NCBI RefSeq assembly: GCF_019443285.1 | Contig: NZ_CP080327.1 | Coordinates: 2,290,001-2,354,000, forward strand | From: Aquisediminimonas profunda | GTDB lineage: Bacteria > Pseudomonadota > Alphaproteobacteria > Sphingomonadales > Sphingomonadaceae | Direction: 5' to 3' | DNA length: 64,000 nucleotides | Part shown: in pieces, positions 1 to 11,900 of the stretch | Layout: every line of letters starts with the position of its first letter | How positions within the stretch are numbered: the stretch's first letter is position 1 | Position numbers and translations under genes: made by a program | Notes under the pieces: model-generated | Databases searched by the model: none | Told to the model about the DNA's origin: nothing | Seen by the model: the letters and a program-made list of their open reading frames with translations, nothing else

Positions 1-11
1 AGAATTGCCTG

Positions 12-1169
12 ATGATGATGCAGATGGACTTCGCGCTCGGCGAAAATGCCAACATGATCCGCGAAAGCACGGCTCGTTTTGCCAATGAGAAGATCATGCC
101 GCTGGCCGCAGAAATCGATGCAAGGGACTGGTTTCCACGCGAGGAACTTTGGCCCGCCATGGGAGCGCTCGGTCTCCACGGTATCACGGTTGAAGAGGAG
201 CACGGCGGCCTCGGCCTCGGTTATCTGGAGCATGTTGTTGCGGTCGAGGAGGTGTCTCGCGCCTCCGCCTCGATCGGCTTGTCCTATGGCGCGCATTCCA
301 ATCTGTGTGTCAACCAGATCAGGCGCTGGGGCAATCCTGAGCAGAAGGCGAAATTCCTGCCCAAGCTGATTTCCGGCGAGCATGTCGGCAGCCTTGCGAT
401 GTCTGAAGCAGGCGCAGGATCCGACGTTGTTTCCATGAAGCTCCGCGCCGACCGGGTGGATGGCGGTTGGCGCCTGAACGGCACAAAATTCTGGATCACC
501 AATTCCGCCTATGCCGATACGCTGGTGGTCTATGCCAAGACCGCGCCTGAGAGTGGATCGCGCGGCATCACGGCCTTCCTGATCGAAAAGGACATGCCGG
601 GTTTCAGCATTGGCCAGAAGATCGACAAGATGGGGATGCGTGGTTCCCCGACGGCTGAACTGGTGTTCGATGATTGCTTCGTGCCCGAGGAGAATGTGAT
701 GGGGCCGCTCCATGGTGGAGTCGGGGTCCTGATGTCAGGCCTCGATTATGAACGGTGCGTCCTCTCAGGCATCGGCCTTGGCATCATGCAGGCCTGTCTA
801 GATGTTGTTGTGCCTTATGTGCGGGAGCGCAAACAATTCGGCGTGCCCGTCGGTTCCTTTCAGCTGATGCAGGCAAAGGTTGCCGACATGTATGTCGCGC
901 TCAATTCTGCACGGGCCTATGTCTATGCAGTTGCCCAGGCCTGTGATCGCGGGGAGACGACGCGATTTGACGCGGCAGGGGCAGTGCTGTTGTCGTCCGA
1001 AAACGGTGTCAAGGTTGCGCTGGAAGCGGTGCAGGCATTGGGGGGGGCAGGCTATACAAAGGACTGGCCGGTCGAGCGCTTCCTGCGCGATTCAAAGCTC
1101 ATGGACATCGGCGCCGGGACGAATGAAATCCGCCGGATGCTGATTGGGCGGGAGTTGATTGGGGCATGA
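12..1169 (+). CDS. ivd: Isovaleryl-CoA dehydrogenase
   Basis: FAD enzyme of leucine catabolism that oxidises isovaleryl-CoA to 3-methylcrotonyl-CoA and passes electrons to ETF. The 385-residue protein has the full acyl-CoA dehydrogenase fold: N-terminal helical domain, a central beta domain with the MSEAGAGSD and WITNS FAD-contact segments, and a C-terminal domain ending in GAGTNEIRR. The short [12 protein letters not shown] segment is characteristic of the isovaleryl branch. The predicted catalytic base is Glu247 in GLDYERC, the place where isovaleryl-CoA dehydrogenases carry it. Four in-frame ATGs lie within the first 15 bases, so the exact start is uncertain. Its stop overlaps the next gene (ATGA), which carries the following pathway step. 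A different short-chain acyl-CoA specificity cannot be excluded. Confidence 0.93.
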   Translation: MMMQMDFALGENANMIRESTARFANEKIMPLAAEIDARDWFPREELWPAMGALGLHGITVEEEHGGLGLGYLEHVVAVEEVSRASASIGLSYGAHSNLCVNQIRRWGNPEQKAKFLPKLISGEHVGSLAMSEAGAGSDVVSMKLRADRVDGGWRLNGTKFWITNSAYADTLVVYAKTAPESGSRGITAFLIEKDMPGFSIGQKIDKMGMRGSPTAELVFDDCFVPEENVMGPLHGGVGVLMSGLDYERCVLSGIGLGIMQACLDVVVPYVRERKQFGVPVGSFQLMQAKVADMYVALNSARAYVYAVAQACDRGETTRFDAAGAVLLSSENGVKVALEAVQALGGAGYTKDWPVERFLRDSKLMDIGAGTNEIRRMLIGRELIGA

Positions 1170-2767
1170 GCGCGCCTGTTCTTGAAAACAATGTGCAGCA
1201 GGCAAGCGACGCATTCATTCGATTTCATGCGAAGAACCGGCAGTTGCGCGACGAGCTTCGCGCGCGTGTTGCCCAGGCCGCATTGGGTGGCGATGAAAAA
1301 TCTCGCGAGCGGCACGTGTCCCGCGGCAAGCTGCTTCCGCGCGACCGCGTGGAGCGACTGCTCGATGCGGGTTCGCCTTTGCTCGAAATTGGCCAGCTCG
1401 CCGCCAACGGCCTTTACAATGACGAGGTGCCGGGCGCTGGCATCATAACGGCAATTGGCAGGGTGTCCGGTCGCCAGTGCATGATCTTTGCCAATGATGC
1501 GACGGTCAAGGGCGGCACCTATTTCCCGATGACGGTCAAGAAGCATTTGCGGGCGCAGGAGATTGCTCAGGACAATCGGCTGCCCTGTATCTATCTGGTT
1601 GATAGCGGCGGTGCGAACCTGCCCAATCAGGCCGAAGTTTTTCCTGATCGGGATCACTTTGGCCGGTTCTTCTACAATCAGGCAAACATGTCCGCGCTTG
1701 GCATTCCACAGATTGCCTGTGTGATGGGCAGCTGCACAGCGGGCGGAGCCTATGTGCCTGCCATGTCAGACGAAAGCGTCATTGTCCGCAATCAGGGCAC
1801 CATTTTCCTCGCCGGGCCGCCATTGGTGCAGGCAGCGACCGGCGAAGTCATTTCAGCCGAAGATCTTGGCGGTGGCGATCTACATGCGCGCAAATCGGGC
1901 GTTGTCGACCATCTCGCCGAGAATGACGATCATGCGCTGAGTATTGTTCGCGATATCGTGTCAACGCTGCAGCCCGCGTCGTCGCTCAACCCGGACCTGC
2001 GCGAGCCGCGACCGCCTCTTTATGATCCGGAAGAGCTTTACGGGATTATCCCGAATGACGTTCGTGCGCCCTATGACGTCCGGGACGTGATTGCGCGGAT
2101 CGTGGATGGCAGTGAGTTCCATGAATTCAAGGCGCATTACGGCACGACGCTTGTGTGCGGATTCGCCCATATCTGGGGGATGCCAGTCGCAATCCTTGCC
2201 AACAACGGCGTTCTGTTCAGCGAGAGTGCCGTAAAGGGCGCACACTTTATCGAACTTGCCTGCCAAAGGCGCATTCCGCTGCTGTTCCTCCAGAATATTT
2301 CAGGCTTCATGGTCGGTGGGAAATATGAGGCGGAAGGAATTGCCAAGCATGGCGCAAAGCTGGTCACCGCTGTTGCAACCGCACAGGTGCCAAAGATTAC
2401 GGTCATAATCGGTGGCAGCTTCGGCGCGGGCAATTATGGCATGTGCGGCAGGGCTTATTCGCCGCGCTTCCTTTTCACCTGGCCAAATGCGCGCATCAGC
2501 GTGATGGGCGGCGAACAGGCCGCCTCGGTTCTGGCGACTGTGCATCGCGATGCATCAAAGTGGACGCCTGAAGAGTCTGAAGCCTTCAAAATGCCGGTTC
2601 GCCAGAAATATGAAGACGAAGGCAATCCCTATTTCGCGACGGCGCGCTTGTGGGATGACGGGGTGATTGATCCGGCTCAAACCCGCGATGTGCTTGGTCT
2701 TGCCTTTGCGGCGGCCCTCAACGCTCCCATTCCCGAACGCGCCACGTTCGGCGTGTTCAGGATGTAG
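1166..2767 (+). CDS. mccB: 3-methylcrotonyl-CoA carboxylase, carboxyltransferase (beta) subunit
   Basis: Carboxyltransferase half of the biotin-dependent 3-methylcrotonyl-CoA carboxylase. It moves carboxybiotin CO2 onto 3-methylcrotonyl-CoA in leucine breakdown. The 533-residue length is normal. Two crotonase-like carboxyltransferase domains are visible: the N-terminal one carries [15 protein letters not shown] and [16 protein letters not shown], the C-terminal one [16 protein letters not shown] and [13 protein letters not shown]. The ATG overlaps the ivd stop by 4 bp, and the biotin-carrying alpha subunit follows 4 bp after this stop, so the three genes are translationally coupled. Propionyl- or geranyl-CoA carboxylase beta subunits are relatives, but the pairing with ivd supports methylcrotonyl-CoA. 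Confidence 0.93.
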   Translation: MSAPVLENNVQQASDAFIRFHAKNRQLRDELRARVAQAALGGDEKSRERHVSRGKLLPRDRVERLLDAGSPLLEIGQLAANGLYNDEVPGAGIITAIGRVSGRQCMIFANDATVKGGTYFPMTVKKHLRAQEIAQDNRLPCIYLVDSGGANLPNQAEVFPDRDHFGRFFYNQANMSALGIPQIACVMGSCTAGGAYVPAMSDESVIVRNQGTIFLAGPPLVQAATGEVISAEDLGGGDLHARKSGVVDHLAENDDHALSIVRDIVSTLQPASSLNPDLREPRPPLYDPEELYGIIPNDVRAPYDVRDVIARIVDGSEFHEFKAHYGTTLVCGFAHIWGMPVAILANNGVLFSESAVKGAHFIELACQRRIPLLFLQNISGFMVGGKYEAEGIAKHGAKLVTAVATAQVPKITVIIGGSFGAGNYGMCGRAYSPRFLFTWPNARISVMGGEQAASVLATVHRDASKWTPEESEAFKMPVRQKYEDEGNPYFATARLWDDGVIDPAQTRDVLGLAFAAALNAPIPERATFGVFRM

Positions 2768-2771
2768 TGCG

Positions 2772-4625
<1,854 letters not shown>

Positions 4626-4887
4626 AGTCTTTCGTTTCGCCAACATGAGGCGCCTGGCGCTGCATCGGCACGCGTCGCTCGATCATGGCCTCTCTGGAAA
4701 GGCTTGAGCGGGAAAGCGCGGCAAGCGCTTTGATCATGGCTTTTCGTAAGAGGTATCGCAGCACTTTGTTGCAAATGAGTGGGCAACGATTACTGACGAA
4801 CTGGCTTGGGGCCGAACCAAACTGATCACGCGTATTTCAGCCGACAAGCAAGATGAACTTGGTCGTGCTATCGAAGAGGGAATTCAC

Positions 4888-5466
4888 ATGGCTACCCGAA
4901 TTGTTGCCATTGGCGGCACAGTTTCCCCAGGAAGCACAACTGAATTCGCGTTGCGGGTGGCTATGGCGAGCGCGGTTGCACAGGGTGCAGATGTCACACT
5001 TTTCGATGGAGCCTATCTTGCCGGCCTGGCGCATTATCGCAGTGGCGCGCACGCAACCGGAGATGGCGCAGAAATGGTAGAGGCCGTGCGTGCAGCGGAC
5101 GGTATCCTGATCGCAGCACCCGGCTACCACGGGACCATATCGGGGCTCGTCAAGAATGCGCTCGATTATCTCGAAGATCTCGCCAGTGACAGCCGCCCCT
5201 ACCTCGACGGCAGGGCAGTCGGTCTGATCGCGACTGCCTACGGCGATCAGGCAACCATGAGCACGATGCAAACGTTGCGCAGCATTGTCCATGCGCTGCG
5301 TGGCTGGCCAACGCCGATGGGGGCAACAGTGCGAACTTATCCCGGTCTGTTTTCGCAAGATGGGGAATGCCTCGATGATCGTATTCGACTTCAGCTTGAG
5401 CTTGTCGGACAACAATTGGTGCAGGGTGCCCGCAGTCTTGCGTCGACTGAAAAGGCGCCAAAATGA
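4888..5466 (+). CDS. NADPH-dependent FMN reductase family protein
   Basis: Flavodoxin-fold FMN reductase of 192 residues that would reduce FMN or small electrophiles with NAD(P)H. The sequence shows the N-terminal beta-strand and phosphate loop region (GGTVSPGSTTEFALRVA) and the family signature PGYHGTISGLVKNALDYLE near residue 75, where the flavin binds. The start is placed at the ATG preceded by a GAGG ribosome site 7 bases upstream; an ATG at 4853 is in another frame. The substrate is not evident. A 262-bp gap without recognisable features separates it from mccA. Confidence 0.85.
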   Translation: MATRIVAIGGTVSPGSTTEFALRVAMASAVAQGADVTLFDGAYLAGLAHYRSGAHATGDGAEMVEAVRAADGILIAAPGYHGTISGLVKNALDYLEDLASDSRPYLDGRAVGLIATAYGDQATMSTMQTLRSIVHALRGWPTPMGATVRTYPGLFSQDGECLDDRIRLQLELVGQQLVQGARSLASTEKAPK

Positions 5467-5582
5467 CAAGCCTCGAAGCCATTAATGATATGCGGCTTCC
5501 GGTGGAGTTCGCGAGCAGCAGGCGCCTTCAACTGCGGCGCTGGAGCTTTGCCAACTTGCCAGTCGGGGCACTTGAGCGCTGA
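5463..5582 (+). CDS. Tiny ORF coupled to the FMN reductase gene
   Basis: A 39-residue open frame whose ATG overlaps the preceding stop as ATGA, an arrangement normally seen with real coupled genes. The product is hydrophilic and arginine-rich around residues 18-28, with no recognised motif. It ends inside a hairpin-forming sequence. It may be a genuine small protein, a leftover of a longer decayed gene, or chance; the overlap is the only positive evidence. Confidence 0.25.
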   Translation: MTSLEAINDMRLPVEFASSRRLQLRRWSFANLPVGALER

Positions 5583-5595
5583 GCTGCTTCAGCGC
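5576..5595. terminator. Possible hairpin terminator between convergent genes
   Basis: GCGCTGA and TCAGCGC form a 7-bp stem with a 6-base loop in the gap between the FMN reductase/tiny ORF (plus strand) and mlaA (minus strand). No T-tract follows on either strand, so it is a weak terminator candidate. Confidence 0.35.
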
Positions 5596-5612
5596 CGGAT
5601 TCGCCAATCGCG

Positions 5613-6590
5613 TTACTGCTCTTTTGGTGGCGAAACGGCGTTATCCGGATTCGCGCTTGATGCCCCTTCAGCGCCAGAAGCTGGTGGTTCGGCAGGTACT
5701 TGTGGAGCAGGACGATTCTTTTTGGCGTGAAGCTCGTCGATCTCGGATTGACGGTTCCTAAGATAGTCGTCGCGTAAGGCCTTGTAATGGTCCTGTGAGC
5801 CCTCTTTAAGCTTGCGCAGCCGGTCATCCGACTCCGCGCGCTCATCCAGCGAGCGGAACACAAGTGTGGTTGCGCCATAGGCAGGATCGGTGAACGGCTT
5901 GCCAACGGCAACAGGAAGAATGATCAGGTCAACCCATCGCCCGAAAAGATCGCGCACTGTCGTTGGACCAATAAGTGGAAGAAAAAGGAAAGGCCCAGGC
6001 TTCACGCCATAATATCCAAGTGTGAAGGCGAAACCATTTGGATGCCTTGGAAGGTGAAAGGGCTTCTTCTTTGCAACATCAATGAGGCCAGCAGCGCCAA
6101 TCGTAGAGTTGATTGTGAAACGACCAAGCGTCTCTGCGGCCTTGCCCGGCTTCAATTGCAGCATGTAGTTCAGGAAGACGATCGGCTCCTGAAGATTGTC
6201 CAGGAAATGTCGCAGGCCGCTCCGCACCGGATTGGGAATGTTGCGCTTGTAGGCCATTGCCAACGGGCCAACGAATGCTGTGTCAACGGCCTGAACCGCA
6301 GAAAAAGTGATTTCGTTGACGGCTTCCACGGGATCTCCCGGATCAGCTCGTGGCTTTGCCGTCACAATTATCGCAGTCTGATCTGGCTGGTCCGCAGCCG
6401 GCGGCGACGAGGTTGGGATAGTCGCTGCATCAGCAGCAGGCGCTGGTGGCGGCAAATCCGCTGAAACAGGTGGAGCGGCGGCGTCTGCAGGCGCGGACGT
6501 CGTGCTCACCGCTGCGGAAGGCGGTGTCATGACGGCATCGGCTGGCGCGCTTGCCAGGAGGATGGCTGTGGAAAAGGCCGTAATGCTCAT
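5613..6590 (-). CDS. mlaA: MlaA/VacJ family phospholipid-transport protein
   Basis: Outer-membrane component of the Mla system that removes misplaced phospholipids from the outer leaflet. The 325-residue protein starts with a short hydrophobic signal (about 1-19), then an Ala/Pro/Ser-rich low-complexity stretch to about residue 75. The MlaA core follows: DPVEAVNEITF, a P-A-Y-x3-IPNPVRSGLRHFLDNL segment, and RFTINSTIGAAGLIDVA. The C-terminal tail is charged and proline-rich. Unlike the classical lipoprotein there is no lipobox cysteine after the signal, so attachment may differ. It is divergent from trxB; the 245-bp gap between them must hold both promoters, none of which I could define. Confidence 0.85.
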   Translation of the reverse strand: MSITAFSTAILLASAPADAVMTPPSAAVSTTSAPADAAAPPVSADLPPPAPAADAATIPTSSPPAADQPDQTAIIVTAKPRADPGDPVEAVNEITFSAVQAVDTAFVGPLAMAYKRNIPNPVRSGLRHFLDNLQEPIVFLNYMLQLKPGKAAETLGRFTINSTIGAAGLIDVAKKKPFHLPRHPNGFAFTLGYYGVKPGPFLFLPLIGPTTVRDLFGRWVDLIILPVAVGKPFTDPAYGATTLVFRSLDERAESDDRLRKLKEGSQDHYKALRDDYLRNRQSEIDELHAKKNRPAPQVPAEPPASGAEGASSANPDNAVSPPKEQ

Positions 6591-6835
6591 TGGATACCGA
6601 CTATCACTCTACACTTTCATTGGCGCCAATTTTCAGACGCAGCCTTTTCGCAGCCTGACCGACAGCCAAGCATGAGTGTCAGGCCTATAGGAGATGCGCC
6701 TTACCAACAGCTTAGCACCGCGCGCAATGAAAACTGTCGGAGGTGAAAGCATTTCAGCAGCTTGCAGGCAACAGCTTGCAAACCTATCTCGTGCAGGCCG
6801 CGATTCGTCGGCTTCCTGCTGGAAATGCCCCTTAG

Positions 6836-7798
6836 ATGACAGAGACCATCCACTCCCGCATGCTCATCCTCGGTTCGGGACCTGCTGGTCTTTCGGCGGC
6901 CATCTATGGTGCTCGTGCCGGGCTCAAACCGATTGTCGTGCAAGGCATTCAGCCGGGCGGGCAGCTTACCATCACGACGGATGTGGAGAATTATCCCGGC
7001 TTCCGCGATGTAATCCAGGGGCCCTGGCTGATGGAGGAAATGCAGGCGCAGGCCGAACATGTGGGCACCCAGATGGTGTACGACATTATCGTCGATGTTG
7101 ATCTCGCGTCGCGCCCGTTCAAACTGACCGGAGACGGCGGCACAGTCTACACTTGTGATGTGTTGATCATAGCGACGGGGGCTCAGGCCAAGTGGCTTGG
7201 CCTCGAAAGCGAAGTTGCAATGCAAGGGAAGGGCGTTTCCGCCTGTGCAACCTGCGATGGCTTCTTTTATCGGGGCAGGAAGGTCGCGGTCATCGGTGGA
7301 GGCAACACAGCCGTTGAAGAGGCTTTGTACCTGACCAACCACAGTCAGGATGTGACGTTGATTCATCGGCGGGACGAACTTCGTGCTGAAAAGATACTTC
7401 AGGACCGCCTGTTTGCTCACCCCAACATCAAGGTCTTGTGGAACAAGGGCGTTGAGACCTTTGTGGGCGGTGGCGATCCGGGAGGGCTTGTTTCCCTGTC
7501 ATTGAAAGACACAGTCACGGGCGAAATGTCGTCGATTGATGTTGACGGCGCCTTCGTTGCGATCGGGCACAAGCCCGCGACAGAGATTTTTGCCGGTCAT
7601 CTCCCTGTGGATTCCGAAGGTTATCTGCTTGTCGACAAGGGCAGCACCCGGACAAGCATCCCGGGTGTATTTGCGGCGGGCGACGTGACAGACAAGATCT
7701 ATCGTCAGGCGGTTACTGCGGCAGGGATGGGTTGTATGGCTGCACTTGATGCGGAGAAGTTCCTCGCCCACGCCGAATTTGCAGCGCACAAGGTCTAA
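6836..7798 (+). CDS. trxB: Thioredoxin-disulfide reductase
   Basis: Flavoprotein that transfers electrons from NADPH to thioredoxin in the cytoplasm. The 320-residue length is typical. An N-terminal FAD-binding GSGPAGLSAAIYGARAG is followed by the redox-active disulfide CATC at residues 137-140, the NADPH-binding GGGNTAVEEA, and the C-terminal FAD motif GVFAAGDVTDK. The gene stands alone. Its last 4 bp overlap the end of the convergent BioF2/GNAT-like gene. Confidence 0.95.
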   Translation: MTETIHSRMLILGSGPAGLSAAIYGARAGLKPIVVQGIQPGGQLTITTDVENYPGFRDVIQGPWLMEEMQAQAEHVGTQMVYDIIVDVDLASRPFKLTGDGGTVYTCDVLIIATGAQAKWLGLESEVAMQGKGVSACATCDGFFYRGRKVAVIGGGNTAVEEALYLTNHSQDVTLIHRRDELRAEKILQDRLFAHPNIKVLWNKGVETFVGGGDPGGLVSLSLKDTVTGEMSSIDVDGAFVAIGHKPATEIFAGHLPVDSEGYLLVDKGSTRTSIPGVFAAGDVTDKIYRQAVTAAGMGCMAALDAEKFLAHAEFAAHKV

Positions 7799-8823
7799 CG
7801 GACGAACAATCCGTATAGTCTCGCCTTTAACGCGCCCCAGAAGCCAGATAGGCTGGAGAGGTTGAAGGCATCAATCCTCATAAGCGGCGCGCTTTCGTCC
7901 ATCCATTCGGCCATTTGATCGCCGTGGTCATCGGTCCATTCCATCACTTCGACACGATCATCATCAATTGCCTGCCGAAATAGGGCAGCAGTCAGAATGG
8001 TTGCGCCAGTCGCTGCAGCATGCCCATCAAGCTGCGCTACCCGATGGATCAAAGCCAATCCATTCTCAACAGTCCACAATTGGGCTGCCACCGCGGTTCC
8101 ATCGACACTGCAGAGGCCAAGCCGGACCGTCCTTGCCATGCCTTCGGCAACAGCAAGCTCCTTTTCAAAACTGTCCAAGGCTTCGGCGTTGCCGTGCCTC
8201 CGCCCAAGGAGCGCTTCAAGAGTTGACCATGCATCGTCGTCAAACTGCCTGAATATATGCGTCTCGAAGGCTGGGTTCTCGGTTGCCAGCCGCAGCCTCT
8301 CATGAACGGCGGAAGGTCTTGCCTCCAGATATTCTGCAAATGATCGCGAATTTACCCGACAGATCCAACGCTCAGACGTCTCTCGCACGAACGTGGCCCA
8401 ACCTGCAGCACCCAGAGCGGCTCGAAGCAGGCTTGCACTCCCATCACCCTCGGGCACAGGGGAGAGGCAAAGGGACGTAATCGCCGGACGCGCCTTCTTG
8501 AGGCGCTTTGAAATGGCAACAAGCATCGCGCGTTGGCGCTCTGCACTTGGATTTCCGGCAAAAACGGGACGGAAGCCGAACCCTTTCTGATTGGAAAGGG
8601 AAGAGACAGTACCCCGCGGCTCACGCTGGAGGAAAAGCCAGCATAACGCCCCTTCGGAAGCAGCCCGACCTATAAGTGGAACCGCGCCGAGATGACGCGC
8701 GACGAGGCGGAACCAGTCGCGCCGATCAAATAGGAATGGTTGTGCTTCTCTCTCGAGCTGGCCGGAGGGATCGACACCTGGGGCATCAACGTCCGTTAGT
8801 AATTCTCCCTTCACCCACAGCAT
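7795..8823 (-). CDS. GNAT/BioF2-like acetyltransferase family protein
   Basis: A 342-residue cytosolic protein with the architecture of the double-GNAT BioF2/CelD-like family. The C-terminal half carries an acyltransferase-like segment (VRLGLCSVDGTAVAAQLWTV followed by a helical part). Members of this family act on peptidoglycan, polysaccharide or unknown acceptors, so the substrate is open. The ATG at 8823 is preferred to the upstream TTG at 8832. It overlaps the end of trxB by 4 bp on the opposite strand. There is no operon partner. Confidence 0.65.
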   Translation of the reverse strand: MLWVKGELLTDVDAPGVDPSGQLEREAQPFLFDRRDWFRLVARHLGAVPLIGRAASEGALCWLFLQREPRGTVSSLSNQKGFGFRPVFAGNPSAERQRAMLVAISKRLKKARPAITSLCLSPVPEGDGSASLLRAALGAAGWATFVRETSERWICRVNSRSFAEYLEARPSAVHERLRLATENPAFETHIFRQFDDDAWSTLEALLGRRHGNAEALDSFEKELAVAEGMARTVRLGLCSVDGTAVAAQLWTVENGLALIHRVAQLDGHAAATGATILTAALFRQAIDDDRVEVMEWTDDHGDQMAEWMDESAPLMRIDAFNLSSLSGFWGALKARLYGLFVR

Positions 8824-8937
8824 CTTCGGCAAGCCCAGATTGATTTTTGGCGGGGGCCTTATGTGTCAGCCCCAATTCGGAACCAAGGGCTCTAGAGGAT
8901 CGGAAATGGTTTTACACGCGCTGGTTTGCAAGCTGCA

Positions 8938-11900
8938 TCAACGGTCGCTCAATCGCAGCGGCACATATTCGCGCATGTCGGGCGTATCCAGCACTTTGAA
9001 CGGCACACCCCTCGGCGTCAGGAAAAGTCGCTCCATTTCGCTGCGGGTAAAGGGCCTTGATCCAAGGCGCCCGAAGACGGCCATTTGCCCTCCCGTTTCA
9101 TCGACACCACGATCACGGTCGAGACCCTTGGACAGGGCAACAGCCGGAGAGGGCGTCCGGGCCCAGGCGATCAATTCTGGTTTGGGTGCTGGAGAGAAGC
9201 CATAGAAGTTCGGTTGGCTTTCCGGGCTGGTGAGCTGGATGACCTTTAGGCCGTTTCGGCCATCAGCAACATAGGCGAAAAGCGAGGCATTGGTCGTGCC
9301 GATGATAACATCTTCGACGTCCGTCATCTTCCCGCCAAATGTTTCCTTGGCGTAGACGACCGGTGCAAGCGGGCGCGTAATGTTCAGGATCACCAGACCT
9401 TCCTGCTTGCCTGCAACATAGGCATAGGTCCGCGCGAGATAGATCCGCTGGGCGTTGGCGAGCGCAACATTGCCTTTTGGTTCCGCAACGGGATGACGCA
9501 GATCGGTAACATCAAACAGCTTCAGCCCCTCTGCGTCCGACACCCAGAGATAGCGGAACTGGATGGCAGTTGCGCGCGCATCATTGAGTGGAATGTTAGC
9601 TGTCAGTTTGGGATGCAACGGGTCATCAAGGTCAATGACCGCCAGGCCCGAGCTTGTCGTCACATAGGCGATATGGCCGGCCAGAGTGATGTGGCGTGCA
9701 CCGGCCAGGACATTGCCTTCATTCCATGTAACAGCGCGCTTGAAGAAATTGTTCCGGAACTCGCCGTCCGAAAGAGTGTCGATATCGACGAGAATGAGGC
9801 CTTCGACACTGTCTGTTATGACCGCATAGCGATAGATCGGGTGGAAGGCCTGTTCCTGATTTTCAGGGATATCCTTTAGGATGTGATCGTTCCGCTTGAC
9901 GCTGATGTTCTGGTTGGTCGGGAGAGCCATGCACGTCGCATTGGTCGTTGAGATGTGCATATCCTGCCCTAGTGGCGAGAACGGCGCGGAAACGATCGGC
10001 TCCGAAAATCCCTTGTTGGCAATGGAGGCGACATCATAAGCGCGGAAGCCGCCTTTGCCTTCGGCAACAAACATATACTCGCCGCGCAACTGCAGGCAGC
10101 CGACGCGGTCCTTTGTGCCCTGCACGACGTTGCGGAACAGTTCATTGTGATTTGTCTCACCGGACAGATGCTTGTCGAACGTGACGCCCCGGGTCCATTC
10201 CTTCAATTCGCGTCCGTTCCGCTCCACATGGAGACGATAGAAGTCTGGATAGGCATATTTCTGGAGATAGGAGCCAATCACCGCTTGCGGTTCGTCCCAT
10301 TCCGTAACGCGCACCGCTTCAAATCCCCCATCAAGTCCGGTCCACGCGTGGAGGCCGACAAAATTGACGAAGTTCGTCCCCAAAAGCAGCAGTTGGGACA
10401 TAATCGCATTGTTGTCGTCGTTGGCAGAAAGGTGGCAGTCCGTGCACGTCTTTGTCTCCGTTGTGCGCACGGTGTGAGGGAAATGTGGCGCGAAAGCCTG
10501 GCTTGAAAAGCCCGCTGAAGAAATGGGGGGCTGCTGGATATAGATCCGTTCCCGGTTCACATTTGTCGATGACAGCACAAGCGCAGACGTGGACCGCACA
10601 GGCGCTATGATATTGCCCTTGGTGGTCTGATGGCGACCCAGCTGGAACATCTCGTCGCGGGCAACCTGCGGATTGTAGGTCGCGAAATTGCGCGTTTCCT
10701 CTCCTTCATATTTGTGTGTGCTTGTCTTCCAGTTCGCCTCGATCGGCAAATGGCAGCCTCCGCAGGACGTCGTCCAGGACAGGTGACACGTGAAACAGGC
10801 CATCTTGTCGTCGCCATGCGCGCGATTTTCCTTGGGGATGCCCGGACCCCAGTTCACCGCTCCCGCACCGCTGATCGTGCCCATCAACTTGGCTCGCGCG
10901 GCCTTGGCGTTGAAATGGGTACTGTTCCTGTCGACGCTATCCTTGACGAGGCTGACACGCCACTCGAGCTTGGGGTCAACGATCGAGCGCTGAATCAGCA
11001 CGCGGTTGCCGTCAGCATCAAAGAGCCATTCGAAGCGACGCTTGCCATCCGGGTTGCGGAGCAGCCCAAGGTTTGTGCCATTGGGCGGTGCAGCCGGACC
11101 TGACGTCAGCAAAGTCGGATATTGGTCAACCGTGCCGTGGCAGTCCTTGCAGCCAATCTCGATGGCGTTCGCAACTTCGCCATAGATCAGGCCATTGCCG
11201 TGACTGTCTTGACCAAAGTGGCAATCGGCGCATTGCAAACCCTTCTCGGCATGAATGTCCATCATGTGCACCGTCTTGCCGGGATTCGCGCCCGGTTCGA
11301 CGAACTTTCCTTCGCCGGCCTTGCGCCATTTCTCCGGGTCATCCAGAGCGACAATCTTGCCTTCGGCATCAAGGAGATTGCCCTCGCGGTCACGCTTGAG
11401 GATCGCGCGGAAATTCCAACCATGCCCGTGATAGTCCGCGAACTGCGTATCCTTGAGTTCCGGATTCAAGTCATAGACATTGCGCAGGAATTCAAGATCG
11501 GCCCATTTCCCGCGAGCAGCAGCGCCCTCCGGATTGCGGTCGTTTGTTGCGCGGACTTCTGCGGCCATGGGATATTTCTGCTTTGCCGGCCACATGTGCG
11601 GTGCATCAGATTCATAATCCCACATGGTGTAGCCAAGGAAGCTGTTCAGGAAGATGTTGGGCTGATGCATGTGACAGTTCATGCATTGTGCGGTCGGAAT
11701 CGCGCGTGTGAAGGCATGCTCCACAGGATGGCCTTTTTCCTTTTCGCCGGTCGCGTGATCGACCTTGGCTGCAATTGTCGGATCGACAGTCGCAGTCTGC
11801 CCGTCGCGGCCATATTTGGCCCAGATCAGGCTGTGTCGTGGCTCGCGGTCATTGGCATAGACAACATGGCACCCGGCGCACCCGGAATGGCGATAATCGC

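Noticed and set aside
8853-8873. GGGGC/GCCCC hairpin as terminator of the cytochrome operon
   Set aside because: Only a 5-bp stem with an 11-base loop, and no T-tract on the relevant strand.
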